Shown piece after piece: positions 44,375-54,954 of a stretch of DNA of 64,000 nt. Location of the stretch: assembly GCA_031769625.1 (NCBI GenBank), contig JAUIMM010000636.1:6716501-6780500 (forward strand), in the 5' to 3' direction. This stretch comes from Taudactylus pleione (taxonomy: Eukaryota; Chordata; Amphibia; Anura; Myobatrachidae). The notes below the pieces were generated by a model, which was not told the origin of the DNA, searched no databases, and saw nothing but the letters and a program-made list of their open reading frames with translations. Every line of letters starts with the position of its first letter. The stretch's first letter is position 1. The position numbers and the translations under genes were made by a program.

Positions 44375-45025
44375 TCAGGTCAAAAGTGAAAATAACTCCA
44401 AATCCCCCCTAGCAGCGGGTGGCATACTGTAAGGCCCTGGGTTTCCCAAAGAACAAACTGGCAGGGAGCTAGAAGAATCAGAAGATTCCTCTGAATATGA
44501 TAATAGAGCGCTAACATTAGCCAAAATGCTCTTCTCACCTGATCCCGATGTCGAAGGGACCACCGCCCTGACCGCAGATGTAAAGTAGAAGCCTGTCTCT
44601 CAATGCACGGTGCGCCCACTACTGTACAGTATGTCTCCGACTATAGATGTGGATGTTGAAGCAGCCGCTACTGTATGAACCAAAGGAACCTGAAAACTTG
44701 AAACACCAGCATTACAAATCGCAACATCAAGTACAGTAGCAGAAACTGGCAGCTGCAGCACAACCTGTGATGATGCCGTTGCAGATGGCTGTGGTGGCAA
44801 TGCATGCCTTGGAGCAGGGGGCAATGTAGGTGGGGGAGCCAGTGGAAGGGATGCTTGAACCATTAGCTTTAGGCTTGCACACTGACTAGGCACATATTGA
44901 ACCTGCTGTGCATAAGGGTTGAACAGTGTAGGGGCAGTGATATAATGCTGCGAGATTTGTCCTGGGCCATGAGGAAAGGAGCGGGTGCAAAACTGCTGAT
45001 TAATCTCCGCTAATTGTGGTTGCAA
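44375..45025 (-). CDS. Proline/serine-rich hypothetical ORFs
   Basis: A 141-aa frame (44600-45025) is rich in Pro, Gln, Ala and Val (ASLPLAPPPTLPPAPRHALP). It is followed by a shifted frame (44375-44600) with VPSTSGSGEKSILANVS and SYSEESSDSSSSLP. Neither matches a recognised domain. Their composition differs from the surrounding introns, and they lie downstream of the transposase exons on the same strand, so they might be an accessory gene of the element. Frame breaks suggest decay. Confidence 0.3.
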
Positions 45026-45517
45026 TGACCATTAGAGGTCTCATGGCTTTGACCAGGTAGTGGGGATGGTGAGCACTGTGGTGGTGATGGGGCATAGCTG
45101 GGGAATAGGGTTAAATATGAACAGAGGTATGTTACAGCAGAAACACGAGGATGGGGAGGGGAGAGAGAGAAATGAATGAAATTAAAGAATGAAAGGAAAT
45201 GAGGAAAACTATGAAGTACATTAAATAAGGTAAGGGAAAGGTAAATAAAGAGCTTATAAAATAAATTAGGAGAATACTGTATGTACTGTAAGGACAGAAA
45301 ACAGAACCACAATACTGTACATACATTATAGTATGGACACAGTGTACAGTACTTAACAGTCCAGATCACAAACTGAAAAGAAGTTAAAGCCCTCCTCCAC
45401 AGTACTAATTATATAATATACAGTACAGTGCTATATAAGCTACAAAGCAGTTGCTTGATCCTTTGTTTCTATGGCAACTAGTAAGAGTCTATACAGATGA
45501 TCAATATAATTGTTACA
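45026..45517. other. Spacer
   Basis: Purine-rich on plus, with TACTGTA/GTACAG words. No coding support. Confidence 0.35.
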
Positions 45518-46592
45518 CTAGGCACCTGTCAATACTGTTTTCCAAAACTTCATTATCCCATTCAAAAGTTCCTGTTTAGTTTTTGGTTTCACATAAGACC
45601 TGATAGACCTCTTCAACTTGGCCCAGACCAATTGAATGGGCTTCATGTCCGGTGACCTACAGGAAATTAAAAAAAATATAAATATTCAGTCACAGTACTT
45701 TAATAAAAAGCGTACTAGAATAATTACTGCATGGTTCTGTAAATACTTTATTGTACAATAAGCAGTTAATACAGTAGGACAATACTCACTCTGGTGGTGT
45801 GCGTTGCCAATTTAAACCTCACTCTTCCATGAATTTCGCTGAAGCCAAATGTTTTGGATCATTATCCTGGAAAAATCGATGTCCTGATGGAAAGCATTTT
45901 CTCACAAATGGCACCATAGAGACATGTACTATTTGTTCTTGGAAGTAGGTCTTATCCATGATGCCTAAAGAGATGAGAAATTAAATGTCAGTAACAAGCG
46001 CACACTGTACAGGACTGTAAATAATTTTTACAACAAACATTACTGTACCATCAAAAATTAAGATCGGTTCTGCACCCCAATGAGATATACCTCCCCATAA
46101 ATGGACCTTTAATGGATGCTTAGGATGTGGTTTAAGTGAGAGATGTACATGGTTCCAGAAGGACAGTCTTGAGAACCTCTCAAGAAAAACGGGTTTCATC
46201 TGTGAAAATGACATCATTAAAATTCTCTCCACTCTCTATCCACCATCGTGCTTGTTCAACTCTCTTTTATTTATTAACATCCCTTATCATGGAATGTATC
46301 CTGTGGAATAAAAAGAAGTTTTAGTTTACAGTCATGTACAGTAAATCAGTGCATTACAGTACATTATTAAGGACAGTTTACTGAATAAAATAGTGCATTT
46401 GTGCGTTTTTGTACACTATAGTATTTTACGTACCTTGTAGGGCCAAAAGTCCATTCCAGTTCCTTACGCATCCATTTGATGCTGGAACAGGAGATGTCCA
46501 GGTCACATTCTGTTTTTAGAATATGTTTTATTTGTAAAGCTGTACGCTCATCATCCTCACAAGTTAATTTGTGCACAATCTTTTTGAGGCTC
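45518..46592 (-). pseudogene. Tc1/mariner-type (DDE) transposase in four exons
   Basis: Minus-strand exons: A 46434-46592, B 46049-46300, C 45790-45964, D 45518-45656. Junctions have canonical GT/AG (CTACAAG then GTACGT; TTCCACAG; GATG then GTACAG; CTCTTTAG; CCAGA then GTGAGT; CCTGTAG), and codons join across each. A holds an HTH-like segment (CSSIKWMRKELEWTFGPT). B holds the first Asp in NDVIFTDETRF and KVHLWGGISHWGAEPILIFD. C holds the second Asp in GHRFFQDNDPKH. D holds ESPDMKPIQLVWAKLKRSIR. The third acidic position is Gln (PIQ), where the family has Glu. In-frame stops lie in B (after DVNK) and C (after KFMEE), with a small indel near 46185. N-terminal exons are missing at the Gmr1 boundary. 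Introns of about 85-145 bp carry the ACTGTACAGT motif. Confidence 0.8.
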
Positions 46593-46749
46593 CTATGGTA
46601 GAACACATACAGAACATATAGAAATTAACAGTTAGTGTTGAAATTGGAACACAGTACAGTAGCAATCTAGAAACATACAGTATAATTTAAAAAAAGGTTA
46701 CTGTAAAGTACCTACCATGTGCATTTAGAAGGAAAGTTAGAAATTTAGA
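46593..46749. other. Intron-like stretch to the Gmr1 boundary
   Basis: AT-rich with CAGTACAGTAGC and ATACAGTA words. The preceding transposase exon is not found; the retrotransposon starts at about 46750. Confidence 0.4.
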
Positions 46750-46754
46750 AGTCT

Positions 46755-47560
46755 GCCCAGGGCCATCAATATATTCTAGTGATAATGGATTACACTACCA
46801 GGTACCTGGAAGCGATACCGTTGTGCAATACGTCAACCAATACCATTGCTAGAGAGTTAGTCCATGCCTTTAGCAGGTTGGGAATACCTAAGGAAATACT
46901 GACTGAACAAGGTACCCCATTTATGTCAAAATTCATGAAAGAGTTGTGCCACCTAATCAAAATCGAACAGATAAGAACTTCGGTCTATCACCCTCAAACT
47001 GATGGTTTAGTCGAGAGGTTTAACAAGACGTTAAAACATATGCTAAGAAAAGTAGTCGACAAAGATGATAGAGATTAGGATTACTTATTGCCTTATTTGT
47101 TGTTGGCCATAAAAGAGGTTCATCAATCCTCCACAGGGTTTTCACCTTTCGATTTGTTATATGGGAGACACCCAAGGGGGTTACTAGACATTGCCAAAGA
47201 GATGTGGGAGGGGCAGTCCAGTCTGCATAAAACCATTATTGAGCATGTTTCCCAAATGCAAGAAAGAATTGCTGCTGTCCTGCCAATAATGAAAGAGCAC
47301 TTGGAACAGGCCCAACAGGCACAGCAGAGGGTATACAACTGCAATGCTTGGTTATGCATCTGCTCCTGGGGACAGAGTGTTGGTGTTAGTTACCACAGTA
47401 GAAAGTAAACTTTTGGCTAAGTGGCAAGGACCCTTTGACATTTTAGAAAAAGTGGGGCAGGTTAATTACAAAGTCTACCAGCCGGGGAAAGAAAGCCAGA
47501 ACAGATATATCATGTAAATCTTATAAAACCCTGGAAGGATAGAGCAACTCTGGCAGCTGT
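46755..47560 (+). pseudogene. Integrase (core and C-terminal part) of Gmr1-like element
   Basis: QYILVIMDYTTRYLEAIPL carries the first core Asp. ILTEQGTPFMSKFMKELC has Glu-Gln where the second Asp (usually DQGT) is expected. YHPQTDGLVERFNKTLKHML carries the catalytic Glu. STGFSPFDLLYGRHPRGLLD is the usual following block. After a frameshift near 47390, SKLLAKWQGPFDILEKVG is the GPY/F-type module. A stop at 47077 and the later shift disable it. The integrase would insert cDNA into the genome. Confidence 0.85.
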
Positions 47561-47587
47561 CTGAGCCCCCCGGTAAACCCAGGGACC

Positions 47588-48540
47588 TTGGTTCCTGAAG
47601 TGACAGTGGCAAAAACCCTGTCAGTAGTTCAACAGCAGGAAGTTAAAGAATTTCTTATCAGAAATAGGGTGCTGTTTTCTGACATACCAGGGAAAACCTC
47701 GGTCATTAAACATGACATAGTCACTGACCCAGGGGTTAAGGTTAACCTAAAGTCCTATAAGTTACCAGAAGCCCAAAGGGAATCAGTATCAAAAGAAATT
47801 AAAAAAATTATAGAGTTGGATGTAATTGAAGAATCGCATAGTGAGTGGTCAAGTCCCATTGTGCTTAATCCAAAGCCCAACTGGAGTGTGCATTTCTGCA
47901 ATGACTTCCGGAAGTTGAACAGTGTGTCAAAGTTCAATGCTTACCCTATGCCTAGGGTGGATAAGCTAATTTAAAGGCTAGGGACAGCCAGATATTTAAC
48001 CACTCTTGACTTAACCAAAGGGTATTGGCAAGTGCCGTTAACTGAGAATACCAAAGAAAAGGCAGCTTTTTTCTGCACCAGAGGGGTTGTTTCAATGCAA
48101 GATGTTGCCCTTTGGCACCTGCTACCTTCCAAAGAATGATGGACAGGATTCTAAGGCCCCATAGACAGTATGCTGCTGCTTATCTAGATGATGTGGTCAT
48201 TCATAGTCCTGATTGGCAGTCTCACTTGCCCAGAGTACAAGCAGTGTTGGACTCCATCTATAAGGCAGGTTTGACAGCCAATCCAAAAAACTGTTGTTTA
48301 TGGATGGAAGAAGTAAAGTATCTTGGATACACCATTGGCAGAGGTTTCATAAAGCTACAGCTTAATAAAATTGAAACAATACAAAACTGGCCACGACCCC
48401 TGAATAAGAAGCAGGTGAGAGCCTTCTTAGGGATTACTGGGTATTATAGGAGGTTTATACCCAATTTTGCCACCATTGCAGTCCCACTGAGTAACCTTAC
48501 CAAAGGCAAACAGAAAGTCATGGTGAAATGTAGTCCTGAA
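47588..48540 (+). pseudogene. Reverse transcriptase of Gmr1-like element
   Basis: The frame begins downstream of integrase. Motifs: DIPGKTSVIKHDIVTDPGV, EESHSEWSSPIVLNPKPN, FCNDFRKLNSVSKFNAYPMP, then after a stop TTLDLTKGYWQVPLT (catalytic Asp), a frameshift near 48085-48110, APATFQRMMDRILRPH, and AAYLDDVVIHSPDW (YxDD). A connection KKQVRAFLGITGYYRRFIPN follows. Two or three lesions break an otherwise well-conserved RT. Confidence 0.88.
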
Positions 48541-48990
48541 GCAAAGAAAGCTTTTTAGGAGTTGAAAATAGCGTTGTGTTCCCAACCAGTTCTGATGACT
48601 TCTGATTTTGACAGGGAGTTTGTTGTGCAAACTGATGCATCAGAAGTAGGTATAGGAGCAGTCCTGTCCCAGAGCATGGAAGGTGAGGGACACCCTATTT
48701 TTTACCCAAGCAGGAAATTGAATGTACATGAGAGAAACTATGCTACAGTCGAGAAGGAAGCATTGGCCATAAAATGGGCATTGGAAACGCTCAGGTACTA
48801 TTTGGTGGGAAGAAAATTCAGGCTGATCACTGACCATTTACCGTTAAAGTGGATGTCAGAGAACAAAGAGACCGATGGGAGAATAACAAGGTAGTTCTTG
48901 GCATTACAAAACTTAAATTTTTTTGGTAGAACACAAACCAGGAAGCCAGCTGGCCAATGCAGACGCTTTGTCACACATTCATTGTTTGGG
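48541..48990 (+). pseudogene. RNase H of Gmr1-like element
   Basis: FVVQTDASEVGIGAVLSQ holds the first catalytic Asp. YATVEKEALAIKWALETLRY holds the Glu. FRLITDHLPLKWM holds the next Asp. A stop at 48893, after a stop at 48556 between RT and RNase H, then a shifted frame (EHKPGSQLANADALSHIHC) ends the pol region just before the polypurine tract. It would degrade RNA in RNA-DNA hybrids during reverse transcription. Confidence 0.85.
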
Positions 48991-49019
48991 GGCTGCAGTT
49001 GTTCCGCTCCATAGGTCGA

Positions 49020-49037
49020 AACACAGGGGGGGGGGTA
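49020..49037 (+). promoter_or_regulatory. Polypurine tract
   Basis: ACACAGGGGGGGGGGTA immediately precedes the LTR, the expected plus-strand primer site. Confidence 0.65.
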
Positions 49038-49615
49038 TGTGATAGAAGCACTGGAAAAGTTGTGAATGGCCCATATGTGTATCCCAAATTTCTCACATAT
49101 GTCTTTTAAACCCACAGGAAAAGATTGGAATGTCGGCTGTGATGAAAAGCCGAAATGGGTCCTGGGGATGTGGATGTGAGGAGAGGGAGGGCTCCATGCA
49201 CAGGCCACTCTGGGTGTTGGGCCTTTCAGCCTGGTAGCAGGCTCATTAGGGCTTGCACCTGGAAATGGCTGTTATAAGCTGGATTTAGTTCTGGCTGAGT
49301 GTCTCACACCTGGGAGAGCAGGTCCGCAGGCTAGCTTGCTCTGAGACATTGTTTTGATACAGACCTGTAAGTACTGTGGTTGTGAACTTGTTTCTAGTGT
49401 TCTGATAGTGAGGGAACCTACTGTCTAGTTAGAGCCCAGATGGGCTAGGATTTTGTTTGTGTTTTGTTTTATTTATGTGCCTGGTACAATAAAGGCTGGC
49501 TATGACCAGCTTGCATGAGAACCCCAGAATTGTGTACTGTTTCTCCGGCTGTGGTGTGTGTAAAGAGGGAGCCCATCTACCCCAGGAGAGGGACCCCTAT
49601 CCCGACTGTGTCACA
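49038..49615 (+). mobile_element. 3' LTR of Gmr1-like element
   Basis: Starts TGTGATAGAAG and ends GTGTCACA (TG...CA), 578 bp. It carries a polyadenylation signal AATAAAGG near 49489. Only this LTR is present in the window. Confidence 0.75.
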
Positions 49616-50149
49616 ATATATATATACACATACACACATACAGGCAATGTGCCCCACTGCCATTTTTAGATGATACAGGGCACGTGTCCTCATGGCAAGC
49701 CCTCATCTAAGCATGTTGGCTGAACAGACAAATAAACAAGCTGGCACTCCTCTATAAAATTTATTACTATCCTGGTGCCCTCCTGGGCCACTCACATGTC
49801 CTGAAGATACAAGTAAAAGTCAGAACCCTATACTTAATAAAAATACAGAAGGGCTTTAATGTTGAACTTTACCACTACTGTTTTGAGTTTTCTCAAAAGA
49901 TCCCAAGGGTACTGTCTTATCTCATGCATTATATAGTATGTGTATATGTATGTAAATATATATATACACACTATATATAGCACATAGTGTAATAAATAAA
50001 TTTGTATACACACTATATACAGTCTGCAATGTAATGTTATATATATATATATATGAAACAAGAATGCCCTTATTATGCACTAGAATATAAATTTCTGCAC
50101 CTCAAGTTGAACCCCTGTTAGTGGGAACACTATGATCAAGACATACAAA
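49616..50149. other. AT-rich spacer with TATATA runs
   Basis: Alternating AT at 49616-49625, 49955-49990 and 50037-50055. Repeated CACTATATA words. No gene. Confidence 0.4.
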
Positions 50150-50528
50150 ACAAAAACTTGGAGGGCGCAAATGTATCCAATGTCTTTTGTTATATCAATT
50201 AAAATACTGAACAAAAGTCCTTTTGATGCTAAGAATTAAAAGTCAATTCAAATTTTCACCAAAATAGAGGTTCTTTTAACAGATAATCCAATTCACAGTC
50301 TATTCATCTGTTTTGGATCCAATATTGTTGATGGTGGATTACCATATGTTCCGGAACAATTTGTCAAAAAAAGACCCGCTCACCAGAGAACACCCAAAAA
50401 CATGGCACAAAGGCCAACCATTAGAATCGTTTGAACAATAAAATATTTTTATTATTATAAAATTTCTTTGTATTTTAATTGATGTAATGAAAGACATTGG
50501 ATACATTTGCGCCCTCCAAGTTTTTGTT
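50150..50528. mobile_element. Foldback element with 38-bp inverted ends
   Basis: The left end ACAAAAACTTGGAGGGCGCA continues to CAATGTCTTT. The right end is its complement, AAAGACATTG through CCAAGTTTTTGT. ATCAATTAAAATAC and GTATTTTAATTGAT are a second inner pair. Non-coding centre. Confidence 0.8.
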
Positions 50529-51129
50529 TGTAATATATATCTATATACATCACACAGTATAGTAAAATATCCTGGAACAAACATTAAAAACATTCTCTAA
50601 GTGGCATTCACAGATGGACACTGAGGACATCCCATCCCCCAATGATCATCTGCAGCAGCAACCAGTAGGACACTGCACACCACTGGACTGCCTTCACATG
50701 GAGCAGATCTCAGCATAGCCTGCAACTTACTGCTTACTGTAATGGTCGCGGGAGTCTGTGGCCAATGGTACCTATGTGATGTCACATGGTGTGGCATCAC
50801 ATGATGCAGAGGAACCTGCAGACACTGCACTGGACAGTGCACAGATAGGGCCCAGCTAGTAAGCTGCAAGTGGGTGAGAGAGGGAGAAAGGTGGAGGTGA
50901 CCCAGCACCAGCGTGATGTGCAGGTGACAGACTCTATCTGCCAGAGTCTCTGGTGCTGTGGCAACCTATGCACCTGCACTGTTGATGACAGGCAGCAGCT
51001 GCGCTAGCAGCTGCCTGGATGAGCCTGTGTCTCTGTAAATAAATGGGCAGGGCTATTGGGAATTGGGGCTTTGTGTATAGGGGCAATCACCCTGATGCCC
51101 CCCCCCCTGGATCCTCCACTGATCTCTAT
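50529..51129. other. Unassigned, possibly unique sequence
   Basis: Moderate GC with CACATGGTGTGGCATCACATG inverted near 50780 and CAGGCAGCAGCTGCGCTAGCAG near 50990. No coding support. Confidence 0.35.
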
Positions 51130-51525
51130 ACATCACTATGCCGAATCGGGATCACTGAAAACATGCAAGAGGTAACACTTCATTCAGACTTTTAGGTGCA
51201 ATAACATCAAGGAAGTGAATCCAGAATGATTCACATTTCAACAGGAGTTTATCCCTATCACCACCTCATATCAAAGGGGGCACATAGCAGAGACTGGCTA
51301 AATTAGGCAAGCATCTGTATCCAAGGTGGTTTTAGGGTATCTACCCCTTCTAAAAAAATATTATTAACATCTTCACTTCTATTATCTGTAAACCAGCGAT
51401 ACACCTGGTACTGTTCATAATCCTTGTCCACTTTACTTAATTTTTCATGCTTGAATTTAATCAAGTCTCTTGTATGTGGATAGTTGATTATTGAATAAAA
51501 GTAAAGCAATTTCATCAACTTGTGC
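51130..51525 (-). pseudogene. Penelope-like element fragment
   Basis: At about 51155-51265 minus reads GGDRDKLLLKCESFWIHFLD and APKSLNEVLPLACF, the C-terminal PLE endonuclease end. A neighbouring frame (51303-51518) reads DLIKFKHEKLSKVDKDYEQY and has no clear assignment. It is probably a separate copy from the element at 51530-54850. Confidence 0.5.
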
Positions 51526-51863
51526 TAAAATATACTTATTCCCAAGTTCAGTGGGCATGTATTCCAATTTCCTGGAATATCTCCCTCAAAGGATTCCAGT
51601 CCAAATAAACAAGAGAGAAGAGGAAATATATAGTAAAGTAGTTTTAATACATAAACACACAATAGTGAATATAAAAGTAGATCATGGGGGTATCCTCTAG
51701 TGGCTGTAGAGGAGGCAATTACCAAGTGAAGGTGAGAACTGGCAATGGACAGTTCTTAAGAGCATAAGATGTTATATCACTGTGTAGAGTCCGGACATGG
51801 CACGTAATATCCTGCTCCAGTCACTGGGTGTTGAGACCTTTAAAATGCCACCTGATGTCCTCC

Positions 51864-51906
51864 GTACCAATGCATTTCGAGCCCCGTTCTGGAGTCTTTT
51901 TCAAGG
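51864..51906 (-). ncRNA. Hammerhead-like motif in Penelope element 2
   Basis: On minus: CTTGAAAAAGACTCC, a short loop, GGGGCTC, then GAAATGCATTGGTAC. The layout matches element 1 (short stem II, GAAA, short stem III, then a UAC cleavage triplet). The core box is degenerate, so activity is doubtful. Confidence 0.35.
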
Positions 51907-52289
51907 TAAGATCCAAAAGCTGAATAAAGTTCCCTCCCGTCCATGTCCCTTATAAACCCCAATAGTATTTCATAGCGTAATGTCACTTCCGATGAGTTAC
52001 CATGGAAATCAACTGAATCCATTGCTTGTCAGCTGATGGAAGTTCTGCAGTATGAAAAGCCCAGTATAAATGTCTATAGTGATGTCCATTTGTATAAATA
52101 TTCACCCAATGAATCTTAATAAAATGGATATATAAAAACATATATTAAAAAACATGTATACATAAAAATACATACTCTAAGTGCAAAGTTGATAGTGTGA
52201 ATGCAAAAGTGCAAAGGTGAATGAAAAGTGCAATGTGCTATAGTACAAACAGGGGACAAGTGAAAAAACATTATAAAATCCATTTCACC

Positions 52290-54360
52290 TCAAAATCGAG
52301 GTTCAAACCACCTGGATGTAAAGTTCCTGATTCAAATATATGTTTAATTTTCAGCTTTAGCTAGCTGGCTTGCAAAATCTCTTCGGCGCCAGTGTCCCTT
52401 AACATTCTGTAAGCCAATGAAGCATATAATGTCGGGTGTATTGCTGTTATATTTCTTAAATTGATTTGATAATGCATGAGTCTCTAAACCTTTTTTGACA
52501 TTTCTTAAGTATGCCCCAGTCTAACTTTTATGGGTCTTGAGGTCCTTCCTATATAAAATAGGTGATAGTTGCACTCAACAGCATAAATTATGCTTTTTTG
52601 TGTTGCACGAAATAAAATCTTTTACCACTAATTTTTTATCAGTAATGGTCACTTCACCTAATTTACTATGTCCATCACCTTTGATACCCCTACATCCTAT
52701 GTAAGTTCTACATCTGAAAATCACTTTGATTTAATACCCATAGTGTTCTCCTTTTTTGGTAGGGCACTTCTGACTAGGTGGGAGCCTATATTTGGTGCTT
52801 TCCTATAAATACACTTTGGTATTAAAGGGAAATAAGGACCAATCACTGGGTCTTTTTTTAAATTCCCCAGTGTTTTCGTAGGGATTTCTCTACATTCCTA
52901 TATTGATTGTTAATAGAGGTTACAAAAGCCCACTCAAACAAAGATGGTGTATTTTTTTCTTTTTCTTTTATATAATTTTCCAACAGCTGTTCTCTGGATA
53001 CATTCTCAATTTTTTTTCTAGTGGTATCCATCTATTTTGGGGAGTACCCAGAAGCCAAAAATTGAGTGAGCACTATGTGTGAACAAAAATTCTATATTTA
53101 AAATATTGGTGTTAAGATAAATAAAAAACTCCTCTAAAATGATACTTCCACCTTTCCAGTTAAAAAAAAACGTCATCAATATATCTTGACCAAGACACCA
53201 GGTTCACTCCGATGGTGTTATTCTCCCAAATTAAATAATTTTCCTATTGCCCCCAAAAAATATTCATGTAGCTTGGAGTAAACCTGGTGCCCATAGCTGT
53301 CCCAATTTTATGTAGATAAAAGACGTAATTAAAAACAAAATAATTATTTGTTAAAATAAAATGTACACTTTCAATAAAATGTTTTTGTAGACCTTGGTTA
53401 ATGTTTTTCTGGTATTCTATTACCACTTTTATGCCATCTTTGTGGTTGATGATGGTATATAGCAACTTAATGTCAGCCGTAACCATAATGTAGTCTTCCT
53501 TCCATTTGATAGTCTTCAGTAAATTAAAAAAATCTTTAGTGTCCTTTAAGTGTGATTGTTTTTTGTGAATATGATTTGCAAATAGTAGTCGATGAAATTA
53601 AATTTGCAGTCACCGAGTCTATCCCGGACACTATTGGTCTGCCTGGTGGACGTAAAGAGTCTTTATGCACCTTTGGTAACAAGTAGATTACTGGAATTAC
53701 AGGTTCTGAATTAAATAAGAATTTTTCTTCTTGATCTTCCAATGTACCATTGTCTCTATATTTATCTAAGAGGATCCTTAACTTACCCAAAATTTCTTGG
53801 GTGGGATCCATTCTTAACCTATGATAGGTTGCTCTATCCTCTATTTGTCTAAGTATCTCTTCTTCATATGTCTTCCTATTCAGGACAACACCCCCCCCCT
53901 TGTCAGTGGGTGTGATATGAATTTCTGTATTAGATTCCAAATTCTTCAGAGCTTGGTGTTTCTTATACATTAAATTATTCATATAGTTTTTAGTTTCCAT
54001 GGATTGGATATCATCATACATCATTTTGTAATGAGTGACCATGTAACTGCCTTTCACATGGACCGGATTGAAAATGGATTTGGGCTTCAAAGGTGTTTTT
54101 TCAAAACCATTGTTATCCACTATATTTCAATCTTCTTTAATAAGGAAGAATTTCTTATTAGATAATTTTCATATATATTTATTTAAATCTATAAATTTGG
54201 AAAATTTATTGAGAGGTATGGCAGGGACATATTTCAAACCCTTCTCCAGGTCTTTTATTTCCTCCTTCGATAATAAGTGGGAACTGAGGTTAAAGATTTT
54301 GATTTTCCCTTCATCATGGGTTATTGGGATAGTTGGGTTATCATTACTATTAGTTGGTGA
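52290..54360 (-). pseudogene. Penelope-like RT/GIY-YIG protein, decayed
   Basis: N to C on minus: FNLSSHLLSKEEIKDLEKGL and YVPAIPLNKFSKFIDLNKY (about 54180-54310), HITPTDKGGGVVLNRKTYEE and YLLPKVHKDSLRPPGRPIVS (in 53536-54120), then ADIKLLYTIINHKDGI and GTAMGTRFTPSYMNIFWG (53244-53486). A gap follows, then a GIY-YIG part CNYHLFYIGRTSRPIKVRLG (about 52530-52590). These are the ordered PLE motifs. The catalytic YxDD part is not in an open frame. At least four frame breaks. Confidence 0.8.
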
Positions 54361-54850
54361 TATTTAATTTTTCCTATTTTTATTCTGTCACTTTTTTAAG
54401 TTTTTTTTCTTTTTTCATATTTTTGTCCCCCCCCCTGCAGCCTCTCCTTCTTATCTTAGGTGATATTTCCTTTTCTCCTTGGATGAAAATTCCAAGATGG
54501 AGCAGATTCCTCATCCAGGAGATTTTGAAAACTGTTTCTAATTTTATGGGTCTAACATGAGATTTGATAGTATCTGGGGCTCTATTTGTATATTTGGGGC
54601 CTCATTGGTAATGCCAATTATCATCTTAAGATTGATTTCCATGGTAACTCACAGGAAGTGACATTACACTATGAAATACTCCACATAGAACCACAGATGA
54701 AAAGGCGGACGTCTCCACTATTCTGCTACCAGAAGTGGTGTTATGCTATGCAATTCTCCATACAGAACTACATAGTGGAAAGTGGATGTCTGCACTGCTC
54801 CGATCCACCCGCTTCTGACATATGCCAGAAGTGGCTCCGATGAGGCAGAG

Positions 54851-54954
54851 GATCATGGGACTTGCTGTTTAACTCTGTCAAGGGGTCCAGCCATGGGCGG
54901 GAGGGTACATTATTATTATTATTAGTGTCATTTAAGTTAAATTATTTGTATATT
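54851..54954. other. Short spacer
   Basis: TTATTATTATTATTAG microsatellite at 54911-54926. Nothing else. Confidence 0.4.

Larger units (their letters stand above)
39565..46745. repeat. ACTGTACAGT-rich domain, right part
   Basis: Continues the motif-dense sequence interrupted by L1. Dense stretches: 41400-41900, 42340-42860, 43160-43620 and 45240-45430. It stops where the Gmr1-like element begins (about 46750). It contains plus-strand exon-like blocks up to about 42920 and minus-strand exons from 43700 to 46592. Confidence 0.75.
46750..49615 (+). mobile_element. Gmr1-like Ty3/gypsy retrotransposon, 5'-truncated
   Basis: Integrase, reverse transcriptase, RNase H and the 3' LTR follow each other on plus. 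Integrase before RT is not the usual Ty3/gypsy order but is the one described for the Gmr1 group of deuterostome elements. The 5' LTR, gag, protease and integrase N-terminus are missing. The join with the ACTGTACAGT domain falls inside the integrase core at KSAQGHQYILV. Confidence 0.88.
51530..54850 (-). mobile_element. Penelope-like element 2 with inverted terminal segments
   Basis: ACCATGGAAATCAA at about 51999-52012 and the neighbouring GTAATGTCACTTCC recur inverted at 54635-54670 (TTGATTTCCATGGTAACTCA, GAAGTGACATTAC). The PLE coding region between them is on minus. The inverted segments correspond to the pLTRs seen in element 1, though less alike. Many frame breaks mark it as old. Confidence 0.7.
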
